Assembly (NCBI RefSeq): GCF_000022905.1
Contig: NC_012590.1
Coordinates: forward strand, 1,302,001 to 1,366,000
From: Corynebacterium aurimucosum ATCC 700975
GTDB lineage: Bacteria > Actinomycetota > Actinomycetes > Mycobacteriales > Mycobacteriaceae
Direction: 5' to 3'
Length of the DNA stretch: 64,000 nt
The notes under the pieces: model-generated
What the model was told of the DNA's origin: nothing
The model's input: the letters and a program-made list of their open reading frames with translations, nothing else
Databases searched by the model: none
Shown: one piece after another, positions 20,008 to 30,740 of the stretch
Layout: each line of letters begins with the position of its first letter
Position numbering within the stretch: the stretch's first letter is position 1
Made by a program: the position numbers and the translations under genes

Positions 20008-21270
20008 ATGAGCGCTGCAGATTCTGCTTTTAGTTTAGATAGCGTCGACCAAGCCATCGCCGATATCGCGGCCGGCAAGGCAGTCGTCGTCGTGGACAAT
20101 GAGGACCGCGAGAATGAAGGCGACCTCATCTTCGCCGCCGAGCTCGCCACCCCGGAGCTCGTGGCTTTTATGGTGCGCTATAGCTCCGGCTACATTTGCG
20201 CGCCGCTGCTCCCGGAAGACTGTGAGCGGTTAAACCTACCGCCAATGCTGGCGGTAAACCAGGACGTGCGCCAGACCGCTTACACCGTAACGGTGGACTT
20301 GGCTAATGGCTCGACGGGTATCTCCGCCACCTCGCGCTGCGACACCATTCGGCGCTTGGCTGATCCTTCCTCTGAACCGTCGGAGTTCACGCGCCCTGGC
20401 CACGTGGTTCCGCTCGCTGCGCGCCCGAATGGTGTGCTCGAACGCGATGGGCACACGGAAGCTGCCATCGACTTGGCCCGGCTGGCCGGTCTGCGCCCAG
20501 CCGGCGTGCTGTGTGAAATCGTCTCCGAAGAAGACCCCACGGACATGGCCCGCTCGCCGGAGCTGCGTCGCTTTGCCGATGCCCACGGGCTGACGATGAT
20601 TTCCATCGAGCAGCTCATCGAGTGGCGTCGCCACAACGAACAGCAGGTTCGCCGCGAGGTAGAAACCCGCCTGCCCACCGAATACGGCGAGTTCCGCGCG
20701 GTGGGTTATTCGAATGACGTCGACAAGCGCGAGCACATCGCCCTCTTCGTCGGTGACGTGGAGAGCTATAGCGGTGCGGAGGATGTGCCCGTTCGTGTGC
20801 ACTCTGAGTGCCTTACAGGTGACGTCTTTGCCTCTCAGCGCTGTGACTGTGGGCCGCAGCTGCAGGAATCCCTTCGTGCCGTGCAGGAAGCGGGACGCGG
20901 CATCGTCATCTACCTGCGTGGGCAAGAAGGCCGTGGCATTGGCTTAGTGAACAAGCTCAAGGCCTACCGCCTGCAGGACGAGGGAATGGATACTGTTGAT
21001 GCCAACGTAGAGCAGGGCCTGCCGGAAGATGCCCGCGAGTATTCCGTGGCCGGTCAAGTCCTGCGGGACGTGGGCGTGAAATCCGTGAACCTCTTGACCA
21101 ATAATCCGCACAAGGGCGAGGGTCTGCAAGGCTTCGGCATCGATGCGACCGCACGCACCGCGCTGGCTACCCCGGCCACGGCGGAGAACATCAGCTATCT
21201 GCGCACGAAGCGCGACCGGATGGGGCATGATCTGCCGCAGGTCGCTGAGTGGGACCAGAAGCACTCTTAA
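20008..21270 (+). CDS. ribAB: Bifunctional DHBP synthase / GTP cyclohydrolase II
   Basis: Provides both precursors of riboflavin: a four-carbon unit from ribulose 5-phosphate and the pyrimidine from GTP. In the 420-residue protein the N-terminal DHBP synthase half (residues 1-205) has [16 protein letters not shown] and the [13 protein letters not shown] region. The C-terminal GTP cyclohydrolase II half has the zinc motif [18 protein letters not shown] and [12 protein letters not shown], followed by LLTNNPHK. Both halves keep their active-site motifs. A -10-like TAGAGT sits eight nucleotides before the ATG. Confidence 0.96.
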   Translation: MSAADSAFSLDSVDQAIADIAAGKAVVVVDNEDRENEGDLIFAAELATPELVAFMVRYSSGYICAPLLPEDCERLNLPPMLAVNQDVRQTAYTVTVDLANGSTGISATSRCDTIRRLADPSSEPSEFTRPGHVVPLAARPNGVLERDGHTEAAIDLARLAGLRPAGVLCEIVSEEDPTDMARSPELRRFADAHGLTMISIEQLIEWRRHNEQQVRREVETRLPTEYGEFRAVGYSNDVDKREHIALFVGDVESYSGAEDVPVRVHSECLTGDVFASQRCDCGPQLQESLRAVQEAGRGIVIYLRGQEGRGIGLVNKLKAYRLQDEGMDTVDANVEQGLPEDAREYSVAGQVLRDVGVKSVNLLTNNPHKGEGLQGFGIDATARTALATPATAENISYLRTKRDRMGHDLPQVAEWDQKHS

Positions 21271-21317
21271 AGCACTAAGCCGGAAAATCGAGCAGAAGCA
21301 AAACAAAGGAGCACGCA

Positions 21318-21800
21318 ATGAGCAAGGAAGGTTTGCCAACCCCGAAGGATGTCTCGGGTAAAGGACTCCGCGTCGCCGTTGTCACCGCCACGTGGAACGC
21401 CGAGATTTGTGATCAGCTGCATCGCCGCGCACTAGAGACCGCTGAAGCAGCCGGTGCTATTGTCACCCCACTGCGCGTCGTGGGCGCTCTGGAGCTCCCC
21501 GTGGTGGTGCAGGCCGCGGCGCGCACGCACGATGCCGTGGTGGCACTGGGCTGTGTTGTCCGTGGAGGTACTCCGCACTTTGATTATGTGTGTGATTCCG
21601 TCACCCAGGGCCTGACCCGCATCGCGCTCGACGAATCCACTCCGGTGGCTAATGGCGTGCTCACTGTCAACGACTATGAACAAGCAGTTGATCGCGCCGG
21701 CTTTGCGGATTCCGCGGAAGATAAAGGTGCGGAGGCCATGCAGGCAGCTTTAGAAACCGTGCACACCTTGCGTACACTGGACGAGTCAAACCTAAAGTAG
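21318..21800 (+). CDS. ribH: 6,7-dimethyl-8-ribityllumazine synthase
   Basis: Condenses the RibA- and RibD-derived intermediates to lumazine, typically as an icosahedral capsid. The 160-residue protein has [19 protein letters not shown] at the N-terminus, [13 protein letters not shown] (active-site region), [24 protein letters not shown] with the catalytic histidine, and [21 protein letters not shown]. The ATG has AAAGGAG upstream. It is the last gene of the riboflavin cluster. Confidence 0.96.
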
Positions 21801-21814
21801 GCTGCCACGCGCAA

Positions 21815-21849
21815 CCACGGTGCCCGGCATATCAGCACGGGGGCCGTGG
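21815..21849 (+). terminator. Hairpin after ribH, possible terminator
   Basis: CCACGG at 21815-21820 pairs with CCGTGG at 21844-21849, with further internal CCCG/CGGG pairing. There is no T-run, so its role as a terminator is uncertain. Confidence 0.35.
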
Positions 21850-21886
21850 CCTGCCTCAGCGGAGTGATGAGGAGATGGAAAACTCG

Positions 21887-22510
21887 ATGACGGACCCACA
21901 GGTGCCCTTGGGCCATGAAGAGCGGGAACAGTCAGCTCACGCCAATAAGTCCTCGCAATCCTTGCGGCCCCCCGCATCGAGCTCTGCGGGGGGCGCACAG
22001 CGCATGAGCGAGGAGCAGTTGTTGGCTTACACCAGCGCTGATCCTTTTGCCCAGACCTCATCCAAGCCTTGGGAATATGAAGCTACTTCGCCTTTCTTGC
22101 GCAAGGTGGCGATCATCTGGATCATCCTCGTCATGGCAGCGCACTTGTTTATGGGCTTCACGGTGGGCTTGTCCTTTACCGGTGCGACGGTGACGACGAT
22201 TGATAAGTTCGCTTTCCCCGGTGTGGGCGTGGTGATTTCGATCCTCTCGTGGTTGGCGTTGACTCGGCCGCGATTGCGCGCGAATTCCGATGGGGTAGAG
22301 ATCCGCAACATCCTGGGCACCCGCTTCTACCCGTGGCAGGTCATCTACGGCCTGTCCTTCCCCGAAGGATCCCGCATGGCGCGCATCGAGCTGCCTGACT
22401 TCGAATACGTGCCGGTATGGGCCCTGCAGTCAGGTGATAAGCAGGACGTAATCACCAAGGTCCGCTCCTTCCGCGACCTGGAAGCCCGCTACATGCCGCA
22501 GGATGACTAG
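21887..22510 (+). CDS. PH-domain (YdbS/Rv-type) membrane protein
   Basis: Predicted 207-residue membrane protein with an acidic, Ser-rich N-terminal tail of about 70 residues. Two hydrophobic helices follow ([20 protein letters not shown] and a [13 protein letters not shown] segment), then a C-terminal bacterial PH-like domain with [28 protein letters not shown]. The function is unknown. Homologues sit between ribH and uvrC in corynebacteria, which suggests conserved placement rather than a shared pathway. The start is uncertain: ATG 21887 has GGAAA seven bases upstream, ATG 21875 directly abuts GAGGAG, and ATG 22004 would omit most of the tail. It overlaps uvrC by one base. Confidence 0.75.
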   Translation: MTDPQVPLGHEEREQSAHANKSSQSLRPPASSSAGGAQRMSEEQLLAYTSADPFAQTSSKPWEYEATSPFLRKVAIIWIILVMAAHLFMGFTVGLSFTGATVTTIDKFAFPGVGVVISILSWLALTRPRLRANSDGVEIRNILGTRFYPWQVIYGLSFPEGSRMARIELPDFEYVPVWALQSGDKQDVITKVRSFRDLEARYMPQDD

Positions 22511-24564
22511 TGGCTGATCCCTCGAAGTACCGCCCCGCGCCCGGAAGCATCCCCACGGATCCGGGCGTTTATAAGTTCCGCGATGAGAACCGCCGCGTCA
22601 TCTACGTGGGCAAAGCGAAGAACCTGCGCGCGCGGCTATCCAATTACTTCCAGGACATCACCCAACTGCACCCGCGAACCCGCCAGATGGTTCTGACCGC
22701 GGCCTCAGTCGAATGGACCGTGGTGGCCAGCGAGGTGGAAGCGCTGCAGTTGGAGTACACGTGGATCAAGCGCTTCGATCCACGTTTCAACGTCATGTAC
22801 CGCGACGACAAAACCTACCCCATGCTCGCGGTATCTGTGGGGGAGAGCATTCCGCGTGCGTTCTTCTACCGGGGCCCACGGCGTAAGGGAGTGCGCTATT
22901 TCGGTCCCTATTCCCACGCCTGGGCGGTGCGTGAATCCCTTGATCTTCTCACTCGAATTTTTCCTATGCGCACCTGCGCCAAGGGTGTTTTCAACCGCCA
23001 CGAGCGGTTGGGGCGGCCTTGCTTGTTGGGCTATATCGGCAAGTGCGATGCACCGTGCATTGGCCGAGTCAGCCCCGAGGAACACCGCGAGACGGTCAAC
23101 CAGCTCATCAGCTTCATGAATGGCAACACCGCGCCCGTGCGCAAGAGGGTGACCCAGCGCATGGAAGAGGCGGCAGAGAACTTGGAGTTCGAGCTGGCAG
23201 CGCGCCTGCGCGATGACCTTGGCGCAATTGACAAGCTCATGGAGCAGCAGGCCGTCGTCCTGCCAGACGGCACGGATGCAGACCTCATCGCGTTCAGCTC
23301 CGATGAGTTGGAGGCGGCCGTGCAGATCTTCCATGTGCGTACGGGCCGAATCCGTGGACAGCGTGGTTGGGTGGTCGAGCGCTCTGGTGATCAGGCAACG
23401 ACCGACGTGGTTGAGGAGGGTCAAGCAGATCCCGGACTGCCGGCACTGATCCAGAATTTCCTCATCCAGTTCTATTCGGATGCCGTCGAGCGTCAGCGCC
23501 AAGAGGCTGCCGAGGACGCCAAGTTGGAGCGCAGGGGAGTGGACCAAGAATCTCATGCCGAGCCGCGGCAGGGTAACGCCATTCCTCGCGAGATTCTGGT
23601 CCAAGCGCTGCCGGAGGAAGCCGAGGAGGTGAAGATAGTCCTGGAGGAACTGCGGGGCGCCCAGATTGATGTACGGGTACCGCAACGCGGCGACAAGCGC
23701 GCCTTGCTGGAGACCGTCGAAAGGAATGCGAAGGAGCAGCTGAAACAGCACAAGCTCAAGCGCGTGGGCGATCTGACCGCCCGGTCCGCAGCACTTCAGG
23801 AACTGCAGGAGGCGTTGGGCATGGATTCCGCGCCGCTGCGCATTGAGTGTACGGATATCTCGCACATTCAAGGTACCGATGTCGTGGCTTCCTTGGTGGT
23901 CTTCGAGGATGGCCTGCCACGCAAGTCTGATTACCGCCGCTACCGCATCAAGGAAGCTGCGGGTGATGGACGCTCCAACGACGTTGGTTCCATCGCTGAG
24001 GTGACTCGCCGCCGCTTCAAACACCACCACGATGACAAGCGCGCGGTGCCGGACGAGGAACTGGAGAACACTACCTTCGCCGAGGAGATGGTGCGCGAAG
24101 AGGCTGCGAGCCAGACCAAACGCAGCTCCTACCCACCGCAGCTCTTCATCGTGGATGGTGGTGCACCGCAGGTGGCTGCGGCGCAGGCAGTATTCGATGA
24201 ACTCGGCATCGTGGACGTAACCCTGATCGGTCTCGCGAAGCGCCTAGAAGAGGTGTGGGTGCCTGGTGATGATGAACCGGTGATTTTGCCGCGCAATTCT
24301 CAGGCGCTCTTCCTGCTTCAGCACCTCCGTGATGAAGCCCACCGTGTAGCCATTTCCTATCACCGCCAGCAGCGCTCGAAGCGGATGCGCTCATCGGTTC
24401 TTGATGCCGTGCCGGGCCTGGGACCTCAACGCCGTACTGACCTGGTCAAGCACTTCGGTTCGGTGAAAAAGCTCAAAGAAGCAAGCGTGGAAGAGATCGC
24501 TGAGGTCAAAGGTTTCGGTCCGAAGTTAGCGCAAACAGTATTTGATCATCTTCACGCCTCCTAA
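22510..24564 (+). CDS. uvrC: UvrABC excinuclease subunit C
   Basis: Makes both incisions in nucleotide excision repair after UvrA and UvrB recognise damage. It has 684 residues and starts at GTG sharing the last base of the previous stop. Domains in order: GIY-YIG nuclease ([25 protein letters not shown], about residues 17-95), UvrB-binding UVR helix pair (about 210-245), RNase H-like endonuclease beginning [20 protein letters not shown] near 446 with YRRYRIK, and C-terminal tandem helix-hairpin-helix ([30 protein letters not shown]). A charged region of about 70 residues around 330-400 is less conserved. Confidence 0.97.
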   Translation: MADPSKYRPAPGSIPTDPGVYKFRDENRRVIYVGKAKNLRARLSNYFQDITQLHPRTRQMVLTAASVEWTVVASEVEALQLEYTWIKRFDPRFNVMYRDDKTYPMLAVSVGESIPRAFFYRGPRRKGVRYFGPYSHAWAVRESLDLLTRIFPMRTCAKGVFNRHERLGRPCLLGYIGKCDAPCIGRVSPEEHRETVNQLISFMNGNTAPVRKRVTQRMEEAAENLEFELAARLRDDLGAIDKLMEQQAVVLPDGTDADLIAFSSDELEAAVQIFHVRTGRIRGQRGWVVERSGDQATTDVVEEGQADPGLPALIQNFLIQFYSDAVERQRQEAAEDAKLERRGVDQESHAEPRQGNAIPREILVQALPEEAEEVKIVLEELRGAQIDVRVPQRGDKRALLETVERNAKEQLKQHKLKRVGDLTARSAALQELQEALGMDSAPLRIECTDISHIQGTDVVASLVVFEDGLPRKSDYRRYRIKEAAGDGRSNDVGSIAEVTRRRFKHHHDDKRAVPDEELENTTFAEEMVREEAASQTKRSSYPPQLFIVDGGAPQVAAAQAVFDELGIVDVTLIGLAKRLEEVWVPGDDEPVILPRNSQALFLLQHLRDEAHRVAISYHRQQRSKRMRSSVLDAVPGLGPQRRTDLVKHFGSVKKLKEASVEEIAEVKGFGPKLAQTVFDHLHAS

Positions 24565-24619
24565 AAAGGCTTGGCTATTGAGAAATATTGCCACCGAGGA
24601 CTCTGAATAGGTGGTAAGA

Positions 24620-25501
24620 ATGGAAGCCATGACGCTGTTTGATTCCCCACCCATTTTGATCACCGGCATGTCAGGCGGAGGCCTGACGTCGGCGGCTAAA
24701 GTGCTGGAGGATAAAGGCTATTACGTAGCCCATAACATCCCGCCCAAGGCAATCGTTGACTTGCTCAAGCTGTGTGCGAGCCCGGAGTCCCCGGTAAGCA
24801 AAATCGCCGCGGTGACCGATGTGCGCTCCCGTTTATTTCCGGGATCCTTGGCAGAAACCCTTGATGAACTAGAACAGCTAGATATGAAGCCGACGCTGCT
24901 CTTCCTCGATGCGCGCGATGACGTTCTGATTCGCCGGTTCGATTCTGTGCGGCGTACACACCCGCTGCAGGATGGGGAAACCCTTAAGGCGGGTATTCAG
25001 CGTGAGCGTGCAGCTGTGCAGTCCATCCGTGAGCGCGCGGATATCATCATCGACACCACCAATCTGTCTGTCCATGACCTGCGCCGCGCGATCGAGGCCT
25101 CCTTCGGAGAGATGGGCCATGAGCTGCAGCACGTCACGTTAGAGTCCTTCGGCTTCAAGCATGGTTCCCCGCGTGATGCAGATCTAGTCGTCGATGTCCG
25201 CTTCCTTCCCAATCCTTATTGGGTGCCCGAATTACGGGGATACCGCGGTACTGATGAGCCGGTGGCGGACTACGTCCTCTCCCAGGACGCCGCTGAACCC
25301 TTCATCGATCACTTCATCACCATGTTTGATTCGATGCTTGCCGGCTACCGGCACGAGGGCAAGAACTTCATCACCGTAGGCATCGGGTGCACCGGTGGTC
25401 ATCACCGATCTGTGGCGGTTACGGAGGAGATTGCTCGCCGTCTCAGGGAGCGTGGGGATCTGGATGTGAGCACACTGCACCGTGACATCGCCCGGGATTA
25501 G
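24620..25501 (+). CDS. rapZ: RapZ/YvcJ family nucleotide-binding protein, altered P-loop
   Basis: Member of the RapZ (YvcJ) family, known as an RNase adaptor in enterics and as a GTP-binding protein in Bacillus. About 293 residues from ATG 24620; GTG 24611 and ATG 24629 are alternatives. The expected Walker A (GxSGxGKS) reads GMSGGGLTS, so the P-loop lysine is replaced by leucine. [24 protein letters not shown], the INVESTIGATION-type [11 protein letters not shown] segment and the C-terminal [19 protein letters not shown] are intact. The downstream yvcK and whiA complete the widely conserved rapZ-yvcK-whiA cluster. Nucleotide binding is doubtful given the substitution. Confidence 0.9.
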   Translation: MEAMTLFDSPPILITGMSGGGLTSAAKVLEDKGYYVAHNIPPKAIVDLLKLCASPESPVSKIAAVTDVRSRLFPGSLAETLDELEQLDMKPTLLFLDARDDVLIRRFDSVRRTHPLQDGETLKAGIQRERAAVQSIRERADIIIDTTNLSVHDLRRAIEASFGEMGHELQHVTLESFGFKHGSPRDADLVVDVRFLPNPYWVPELRGYRGTDEPVADYVLSQDAAEPFIDHFITMFDSMLAGYRHEGKNFITVGIGCTGGHHRSVAVTEEIARRLRERGDLDVSTLHRDIARD

Positions 25502-25559
25502 GTGCGATAAGATAAGAATTCATTCCCTACCCCTTGGATGACCGAAAGCTAGTATTTCC

Positions 25560-26579
25560 GTGACATCTCTCCCTACCCACATGGCTAGCCTGGGCGGCGG
25601 CCATGGTCTTTATCAAACCCTTCTGGCTGCGCGCCGTACCGGCGCGGAAGCGATTTCTGCCATCGTCACCGTGGCTGATGATGGCGGTTCTTCTGGACGG
25701 CTGCGCCGCGAGATGGACATCATTCCACCGGGTGATTTGCGCATGGCGCTCGCTGCATTGTCGAGCGACTCAGAGGAGGGCCAAATGTGGGCCTCAACGC
25801 TGCAGCACCGCTTCCAGAGCACCGGCGCTATGGCCGGCCATGCGGTGGGTAATCTTCTCATTGCCGGACTCACTGAGGTCTTGGGGGACTTCCAGGCGGC
25901 GCTTGACGCGGTCGGACGGCTAACGCACTCTGCGGGCCGCGTTCTGCCGGCTGTGAATCTGCCGCTAGATATCGAAGCGGACGTGGCCGGGCTTGACGAC
26001 GACCCCCGCATCATGCGCTCCGTCCGCGGCCAAGTCGCCGTCGCGTCCACCGTGGGGCAAGTTCGCCGCGTCCGCATCATCCCGGAGAAGCCACAGGCCA
26101 ATCCGGAAACCATCGCGGCCTTGCGCGATGCGGACCTCATCACCTTGGGGCCGGGATCGTGGTTTAGCTCCGTGCTTCCACACGTCCTCGTGCCGGAGAT
26201 TGTCAACGCAATTACGTCCTCGGATGCGCTTCGCGTTGTAGTACTTAACCTTTCCGCTGAACCAGGGGAGACCCAAGGCTTTTCAGCTGAGCGCCACCTG
26301 CACGTCTTAGCGCAGCATGCGCCGAACCTGCGGGTAGACAAAGTAATCGTCGATGGTTCTGGTCTTCCGAATGAGTCGGAGCGAGTCTTCGTGCAGCGTG
26401 CGGCAAGCGTGCTCGGTGCTACGGCGGTTTTCCGTGATGTGTGCCAGGCCGATGAGAACGGAAATTCTCTCAACAAGCATTGCCCAGACAAGCTCGCGCA
26501 GGTACTGGCTGAGCTTTATACCGACTATGCCGCTCAGCGCGATTCTTCGGCGGGTGCCCCGGGCACTCACCGCAGCTGA
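25560..26579 (+). CDS. yvcK: YvcK/CofD-like gluconeogenesis factor
   Basis: Cytoplasmic protein of the YvcK family (UPF0052), which binds UDP-sugars and influences cell shape, peptidoglycan precursor supply and growth on gluconeogenic carbon in other bacteria. It has 339 residues with SLGGGHGLYQTLLAARR near the N-terminus, VTVADDGGSSGRLRRE (nucleotide or phosphate contact), PPGDLRMALAAL, GHAVGNLLIAGL and ITLGPGSWFSSVLPHVLV. The start is taken as GTG 25560. ATG 25581 would begin right at the conserved glycine motif and remains possible. TAGTAT lies four nucleotides before the GTG. Confidence 0.9.
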   Translation: MTSLPTHMASLGGGHGLYQTLLAARRTGAEAISAIVTVADDGGSSGRLRREMDIIPPGDLRMALAALSSDSEEGQMWASTLQHRFQSTGAMAGHAVGNLLIAGLTEVLGDFQAALDAVGRLTHSAGRVLPAVNLPLDIEADVAGLDDDPRIMRSVRGQVAVASTVGQVRRVRIIPEKPQANPETIAALRDADLITLGPGSWFSSVLPHVLVPEIVNAITSSDALRVVVLNLSAEPGETQGFSAERHLHVLAQHAPNLRVDKVIVDGSGLPNESERVFVQRAASVLGATAVFRDVCQADENGNSLNKHCPDKLAQVLAELYTDYAAQRDSSAGAPGTHRS

Positions 26580-26587
26580 GCGCGCGA

Positions 26588-26593
26588 TAGACT
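26588..26593 (+). promoter_or_regulatory. Putative whiA promoter -10
   Basis: TAGACT lies about 153 nt before the whiA start. It would produce a leader of roughly 145 nt that contains two stem-loops. Confidence 0.4.
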
Positions 26594-26660
26594 AAGTGGC
26601 ATTCATCGCTCACTGCGACGTCACTGCGCTACACAGGTACGGTACTACGTGCTGTATGCG

Positions 26661-26713
26661 CGAGCTCAAGGTCCTTCTGAGCTCGGTTGCACCACTGCTG
26701 GTTTCAGCGGTGA
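26661..26713 (+). promoter_or_regulatory. Two stem-loops in the whiA leader
   Basis: CGAGCTCA at 26661-26668 pairs perfectly with TGAGCTCG at 26678-26685. A second stem, CACTGCTG with CAGCGGTG, lies just after, at about 26693-26712. They sit 35 nt before the whiA ribosome binding site. Regulatory function is inference. Confidence 0.35.
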
Positions 26714-26746
26714 GCTACATCAAGATGTTGAAAGGGGAGGCACGAG

Positions 26747-27736
26747 GTGTCTGCGTCATTGACCGATCAGGTCAAGGAGGAACTTACGGCGGTCTCCGTA
26801 CCGCGCCAGTCCGCTCGTGCGGCGGAGGTTGCCGCGATCCTCAGGTTCGCCGGCGAGCTCAACATCACCGGAGATCGGGTGATGTACGAGGTCGAATTGG
26901 AATCGAAGAGCGTGGCCACTCGCTTGGTCACCGCACTCGACGAGTTGTTTTCCATTTCTGCGAGCACCCACTTAGCAGGCCCCGCCGCATCCTCTAAAAA
27001 GAGCAGGGTACAGGTGCGCATTACTACCGGGGCCAAGGAGTTGACCAGGCGTCTGGGGTTGGTGACCCGCTCGGGTCATCCAGTCGTGGGCCTGCCACCG
27101 CAAGTAATTTCCGGCTCTGTTGCGGATAATGAAGCAGCTTGGCGTGGGGCCTTTTTGGCCCAAGGTTCGCTGACCGAACCGGGCCGGTCTTCAGCACTGG
27201 AAGTAACCTGTCCTTGCCAGGAGGCAGCACTCGCTCTCGTAGGCTGCGCGCGCCGTTTGGGTGTAGTGGCGAAAACTAAGGAGACCCGCGGGGCTGATCG
27301 CGTCGTGGTCCGTGATGGCGATGCCATTGGTGCGTTGCTGACCAGGATGGGTGCCCAAGAGACCCGCCTGGCGTGGGAGAAGAAGCGTATCCAACGCGAA
27401 GCCCACGACACCTCCCGCCGCTTAGACAACTTCGATGACGCCAACTTGCGCCGTTCTGCCCGTGCAGCAGTTACAGCCGCAGCCCGCGTCGAACGCGCCA
27501 TGGTCATCTTGGGGGATGACGTTCCGGAGCACCTCGCGGACGCCGGCCGCCTCCGCGTGCAGCACCGCGAGGCTTCCTTGGAAGAACTCGGACGCTTGGC
27601 TGATCCGCCGATGACCAAGGACGCGGTGGCTGGGCGTATTCGCCGCCTACTTTCCATGGCAGATAAGCGCGCGAAGGAACTTGGCGTGCCGGATACGACG
27701 AAGGCAGTGACAGAGGAACTTTTTGAGGAATCCTAA
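26747..27736 (+). CDS. whiA: Sporulation/cell-division transcription factor WhiA
   Basis: WhiA family DNA-binding protein, known in Streptomyces for sporulation control and present in non-sporulating Gram-positives. It has 329 residues from GTG with AGGGGAGG upstream. The N-terminal part resembles a LAGLIDADG homing-endonuclease fold ([35 protein letters not shown] and a [12 protein letters not shown] segment). The C-terminal HTH carries [19 protein letters not shown] and the [25 protein letters not shown] recognition helix. It is the last gene of the rapZ-yvcK-whiA cluster and is followed by a strong terminator. Confidence 0.96.
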   Translation: MSASLTDQVKEELTAVSVPRQSARAAEVAAILRFAGELNITGDRVMYEVELESKSVATRLVTALDELFSISASTHLAGPAASSKKSRVQVRITTGAKELTRRLGLVTRSGHPVVGLPPQVISGSVADNEAAWRGAFLAQGSLTEPGRSSALEVTCPCQEAALALVGCARRLGVVAKTKETRGADRVVVRDGDAIGALLTRMGAQETRLAWEKKRIQREAHDTSRRLDNFDDANLRRSARAAVTAAARVERAMVILGDDVPEHLADAGRLRVQHREASLEELGRLADPPMTKDAVAGRIRRLLSMADKRAKELGVPDTTKAVTEELFEES

Positions 27737-27749
27737 TCTCTCGCCGTTG

Positions 27750-27813
27750 CCCCAGACGCAGTCGAAAATTGTGCCCGTTCGGGCATCGTATCGACCGTCT
27801 GGGGAAATTTTTT
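27750..27813 (+). terminator. Intrinsic terminator after whiA
   Basis: CCCCAGACG at 27750-27758 pairs with CGTCTGGGG at 27796-27804. A nested CAGTCGA/TCGAC extension and an internal GCCCG-TT-CGGGC hairpin are present. AAA and a run of T follow immediately. Confidence 0.85.
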
Positions 27814-28075
27814 GGCTATAGGTGGTGAATTTATGACCGGTAATAGCAGGTTTATTTTTGGATTCACCCGCTCTTTTTTGCTTTAGTGAGATATCCCACC
27901 TTGGCCTCTTCGGGGTCAACACAATCCCACATAAACGGGCGTATCTGCAGGTGTATGGGTTTGGGGGATTGCCTTAAGTAGCTAGCGGCCCGTCTAGTGT
28001 ACGCCTCTTTTCTCTTTCGTGCGAGCACCCTTGATGGGAACCTGAACGCGCACTGCAGGATGCAAAATCCGTGGG
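27814..28075. other. Gene-free upstream region of gapA
   Basis: There is no protein gene I can support between the whiA terminator and the gapA promoter. A 17-codon frame from ATG 27832 has no recognisable product. The region is comparatively AT-rich at its start and holds G-runs (GGGGG near 27964) of the kind bound by carbon regulators, but I see no exact known site. Confidence 0.4.
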
Positions 28076-28081
28076 TACTAT
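28076..28081 (+). promoter_or_regulatory. Putative gapA -10
   Basis: TACTAT within GGGTACTATCGGCCG, identical over 15 bp to the coaBC promoter. Transcription starting about 7 nt downstream would give a leader of roughly 140 nt before gapA. Confidence 0.5.
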
Positions 28082-28215
28082 CGGCCGTGTTGGGAAAACC
28101 ACCGAGCACGTCACGGAAGTGGCAGGGCAACGGTGCCGCAAGAACGGTCCACCGCACTGCCTATAAAGACAAAGTCTCGGAAGCCCCCACAATAGAACTT
28201 CACTCGATTATTTGA

Positions 28216-29235
<1,020 letters not shown>

Positions 29236-29306
29236 AGTTTCACCCTCATTGAAGTGAGCACAGTGAAGCAAGCTGTGATTGCCTGCGGAAGCCCCACAGG
29301 CTAGAA

Positions 29307-29362
29307 ACCGGCCCACGCGCCGCGCCTACTATCTCTGAATACGTGGCGTGCGCTGGGCCGGT
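29307..29362 (+). terminator. Hairpin between gapA and pgk
   Basis: ACCGGCCCA starting at 29307 pairs with TGGGCCGGT ending at 29362 through an extended GC-rich stem, followed by a moderately T-rich tail. It could be a partial terminator or attenuator between gapA and pgk. Confidence 0.65.
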
Positions 29363-29435
29363 ATTCGTCTTTAAGGAATGATTACGCGCTTTCACACACA
29401 TCGCGAATCAGGTTCCGGCACACTTTCTAATTGAA

Positions 29436-29441
29436 TAGCAT
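29436..29441 (+). promoter_or_regulatory. Possible pgk -10
   Basis: TAGCAT lies 40 nt upstream of pgk, after the gapA hairpin, in an AT-rich stretch. It is a possible internal promoter for pgk-tpiA. Confidence 0.35.
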
Positions 29442-29480
29442 TAACCTTTAGCTTTAGTACCCACCTTTAAGGAGAACACA

Positions 29481-30698
29481 ATGGCTTTCAAGACTTTGGA
29501 CGATCTGCTCGCAGAAGGCGTTTCCGGCCGCCACGTCCTTGTTCGTTCTGACTTCAACGTCCCGCTCGATGATGAAGGAAACATCACCGACTCCGGCCGC
29601 ATCACCGCCTCGCTGCCCACTATCAAGGCGCTCATTGAGGGCGGAGCGAAGGTCATTCTGTCGGCACACTTGGGGCGCCCCAAGGGCGAAGTAAACCCGA
29701 AGTACTCTCTCGCTCCAGTAGCAGAGGCTCTGTCCGAGGCACTGGATCAGTACGTTGCCCTGGCCGGCGACGTCAGCGGCGAGGATGCCCATGAGCGCGC
29801 CAACGGCCTCAACGATGGCGATGTTCTCCTCCTGGAGAATGTTCGCTTTGATCCGCGCGAGACCTCTAAGGATGAAGCTGAGCGCGGCACCTTCGCCGAT
29901 GAGCTCGTCGCCTTGGCTGCGGACAACGGTGCATTCGTCTCTGACGGTTTCGGTGTCGTTCACCGCGCACAGGCCTCTGTGTACGACGTCGCTAAGCGCC
30001 TGCCAGCATACGCCGGCAAGCTGGTGCAGAAGGAAGTGGAAACCCTGGCTGCGGTAGCAGAGAAGCCAGAGCACCCGTACGTGGTTGTCCTTGGCGGCGC
30101 CAAGGTCTCCGACAAGCTCGGTGTGATTGAGGCGCTGGCCGGTAAGGCCGACAAGGTCATCATCGGCGGCGGCATGTGCTACACCCTTTTGGCTGCGCAG
30201 GGCTACAACGTTCAAGACTCCTTGCTGCAGGAAGACCAGATTGACAACTGCAAGGAGCTGCTCGAGCGCTTCGGTGACAAGATTGTCCTGCCGGTCGACC
30301 TTGTTGCTGCAACCGAGTTTGATGCTCAGGCAGAGAACAAGGTCGTCGCTCTGGACGGTATTCCGGAGGGTTGGCAGTCTCTCGACATTGGCCCGGAGTC
30401 GGTGAAGAAGTTCGACGAGGTCATCGCTTCTTCCAAGACTGTCTTCTGGAACGGCCCAATGGGTGTCTTTGAGATGGAGGCCTTCTCCAAGGGCACCGCA
30501 GGTGTAGCACAGTCGATCATCGACGCCACCGCTAAGAACGGCTCCTTCACCGTCGTCGGTGGCGGTGACTCCGCGGCTTCCGTTCGCCTTCTCGGCCTCG
30601 ATGAGGAGGGCTTCTCTCACATCTCTACTGGTGGTGGCGCTTCCCTCGAGTTCCTTGAAGGCAAGGAGCTGCCGGGCGTCAAGGTCCTGGAAGCCTAA
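29481..30698 (+). CDS. pgk: Phosphoglycerate kinase
   Basis: Generates ATP from 1,3-bisphosphoglycerate. The 405-residue length is normal. The N-terminal domain has [21 protein letters not shown] and the [10 protein letters not shown] substrate-binding loop. The hinge and C-terminal nucleotide domain include [31 protein letters not shown] and the [10 protein letters not shown] phosphate loop. The ATG follows AAGGAG. tpiA begins 42 nt after its stop without a terminator, so the two are likely co-transcribed. Confidence 0.98.
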   Translation: MAFKTLDDLLAEGVSGRHVLVRSDFNVPLDDEGNITDSGRITASLPTIKALIEGGAKVILSAHLGRPKGEVNPKYSLAPVAEALSEALDQYVALAGDVSGEDAHERANGLNDGDVLLLENVRFDPRETSKDEAERGTFADELVALAADNGAFVSDGFGVVHRAQASVYDVAKRLPAYAGKLVQKEVETLAAVAEKPEHPYVVVLGGAKVSDKLGVIEALAGKADKVIIGGGMCYTLLAAQGYNVQDSLLQEDQIDNCKELLERFGDKIVLPVDLVAATEFDAQAENKVVALDGIPEGWQSLDIGPESVKKFDEVIASSKTVFWNGPMGVFEMEAFSKGTAGVAQSIIDATAKNGSFTVVGGGDSAASVRLLGLDEEGFSHISTGGGASLEFLEGKELPGVKVLEA

Positions 30699-30740
30699 GC
30701 ACTTAAACCGTCAACTCAGTCTGATCTAGAAAGGCTAATC

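Noticed and set aside
26596..26997. Frame starting at GTG 26596 just after TAGACT
   Set aside because: It overlaps whiA in another frame over most of its length, and only 2 nt separate the GTG from the hexamer, too close for a leaderless start.
27832..27885. Seventeen-codon frame (MTGNSRF...) after the whiA terminator with AGGTGG upstream
   Set aside because: Too short and without recognisable features; the start context alone is weak evidence.
27997..28215. Small open frame in the gapA upstream region
   Set aside because: It crosses the probable gapA promoter, has unusual composition for a protein, and resembles no family.
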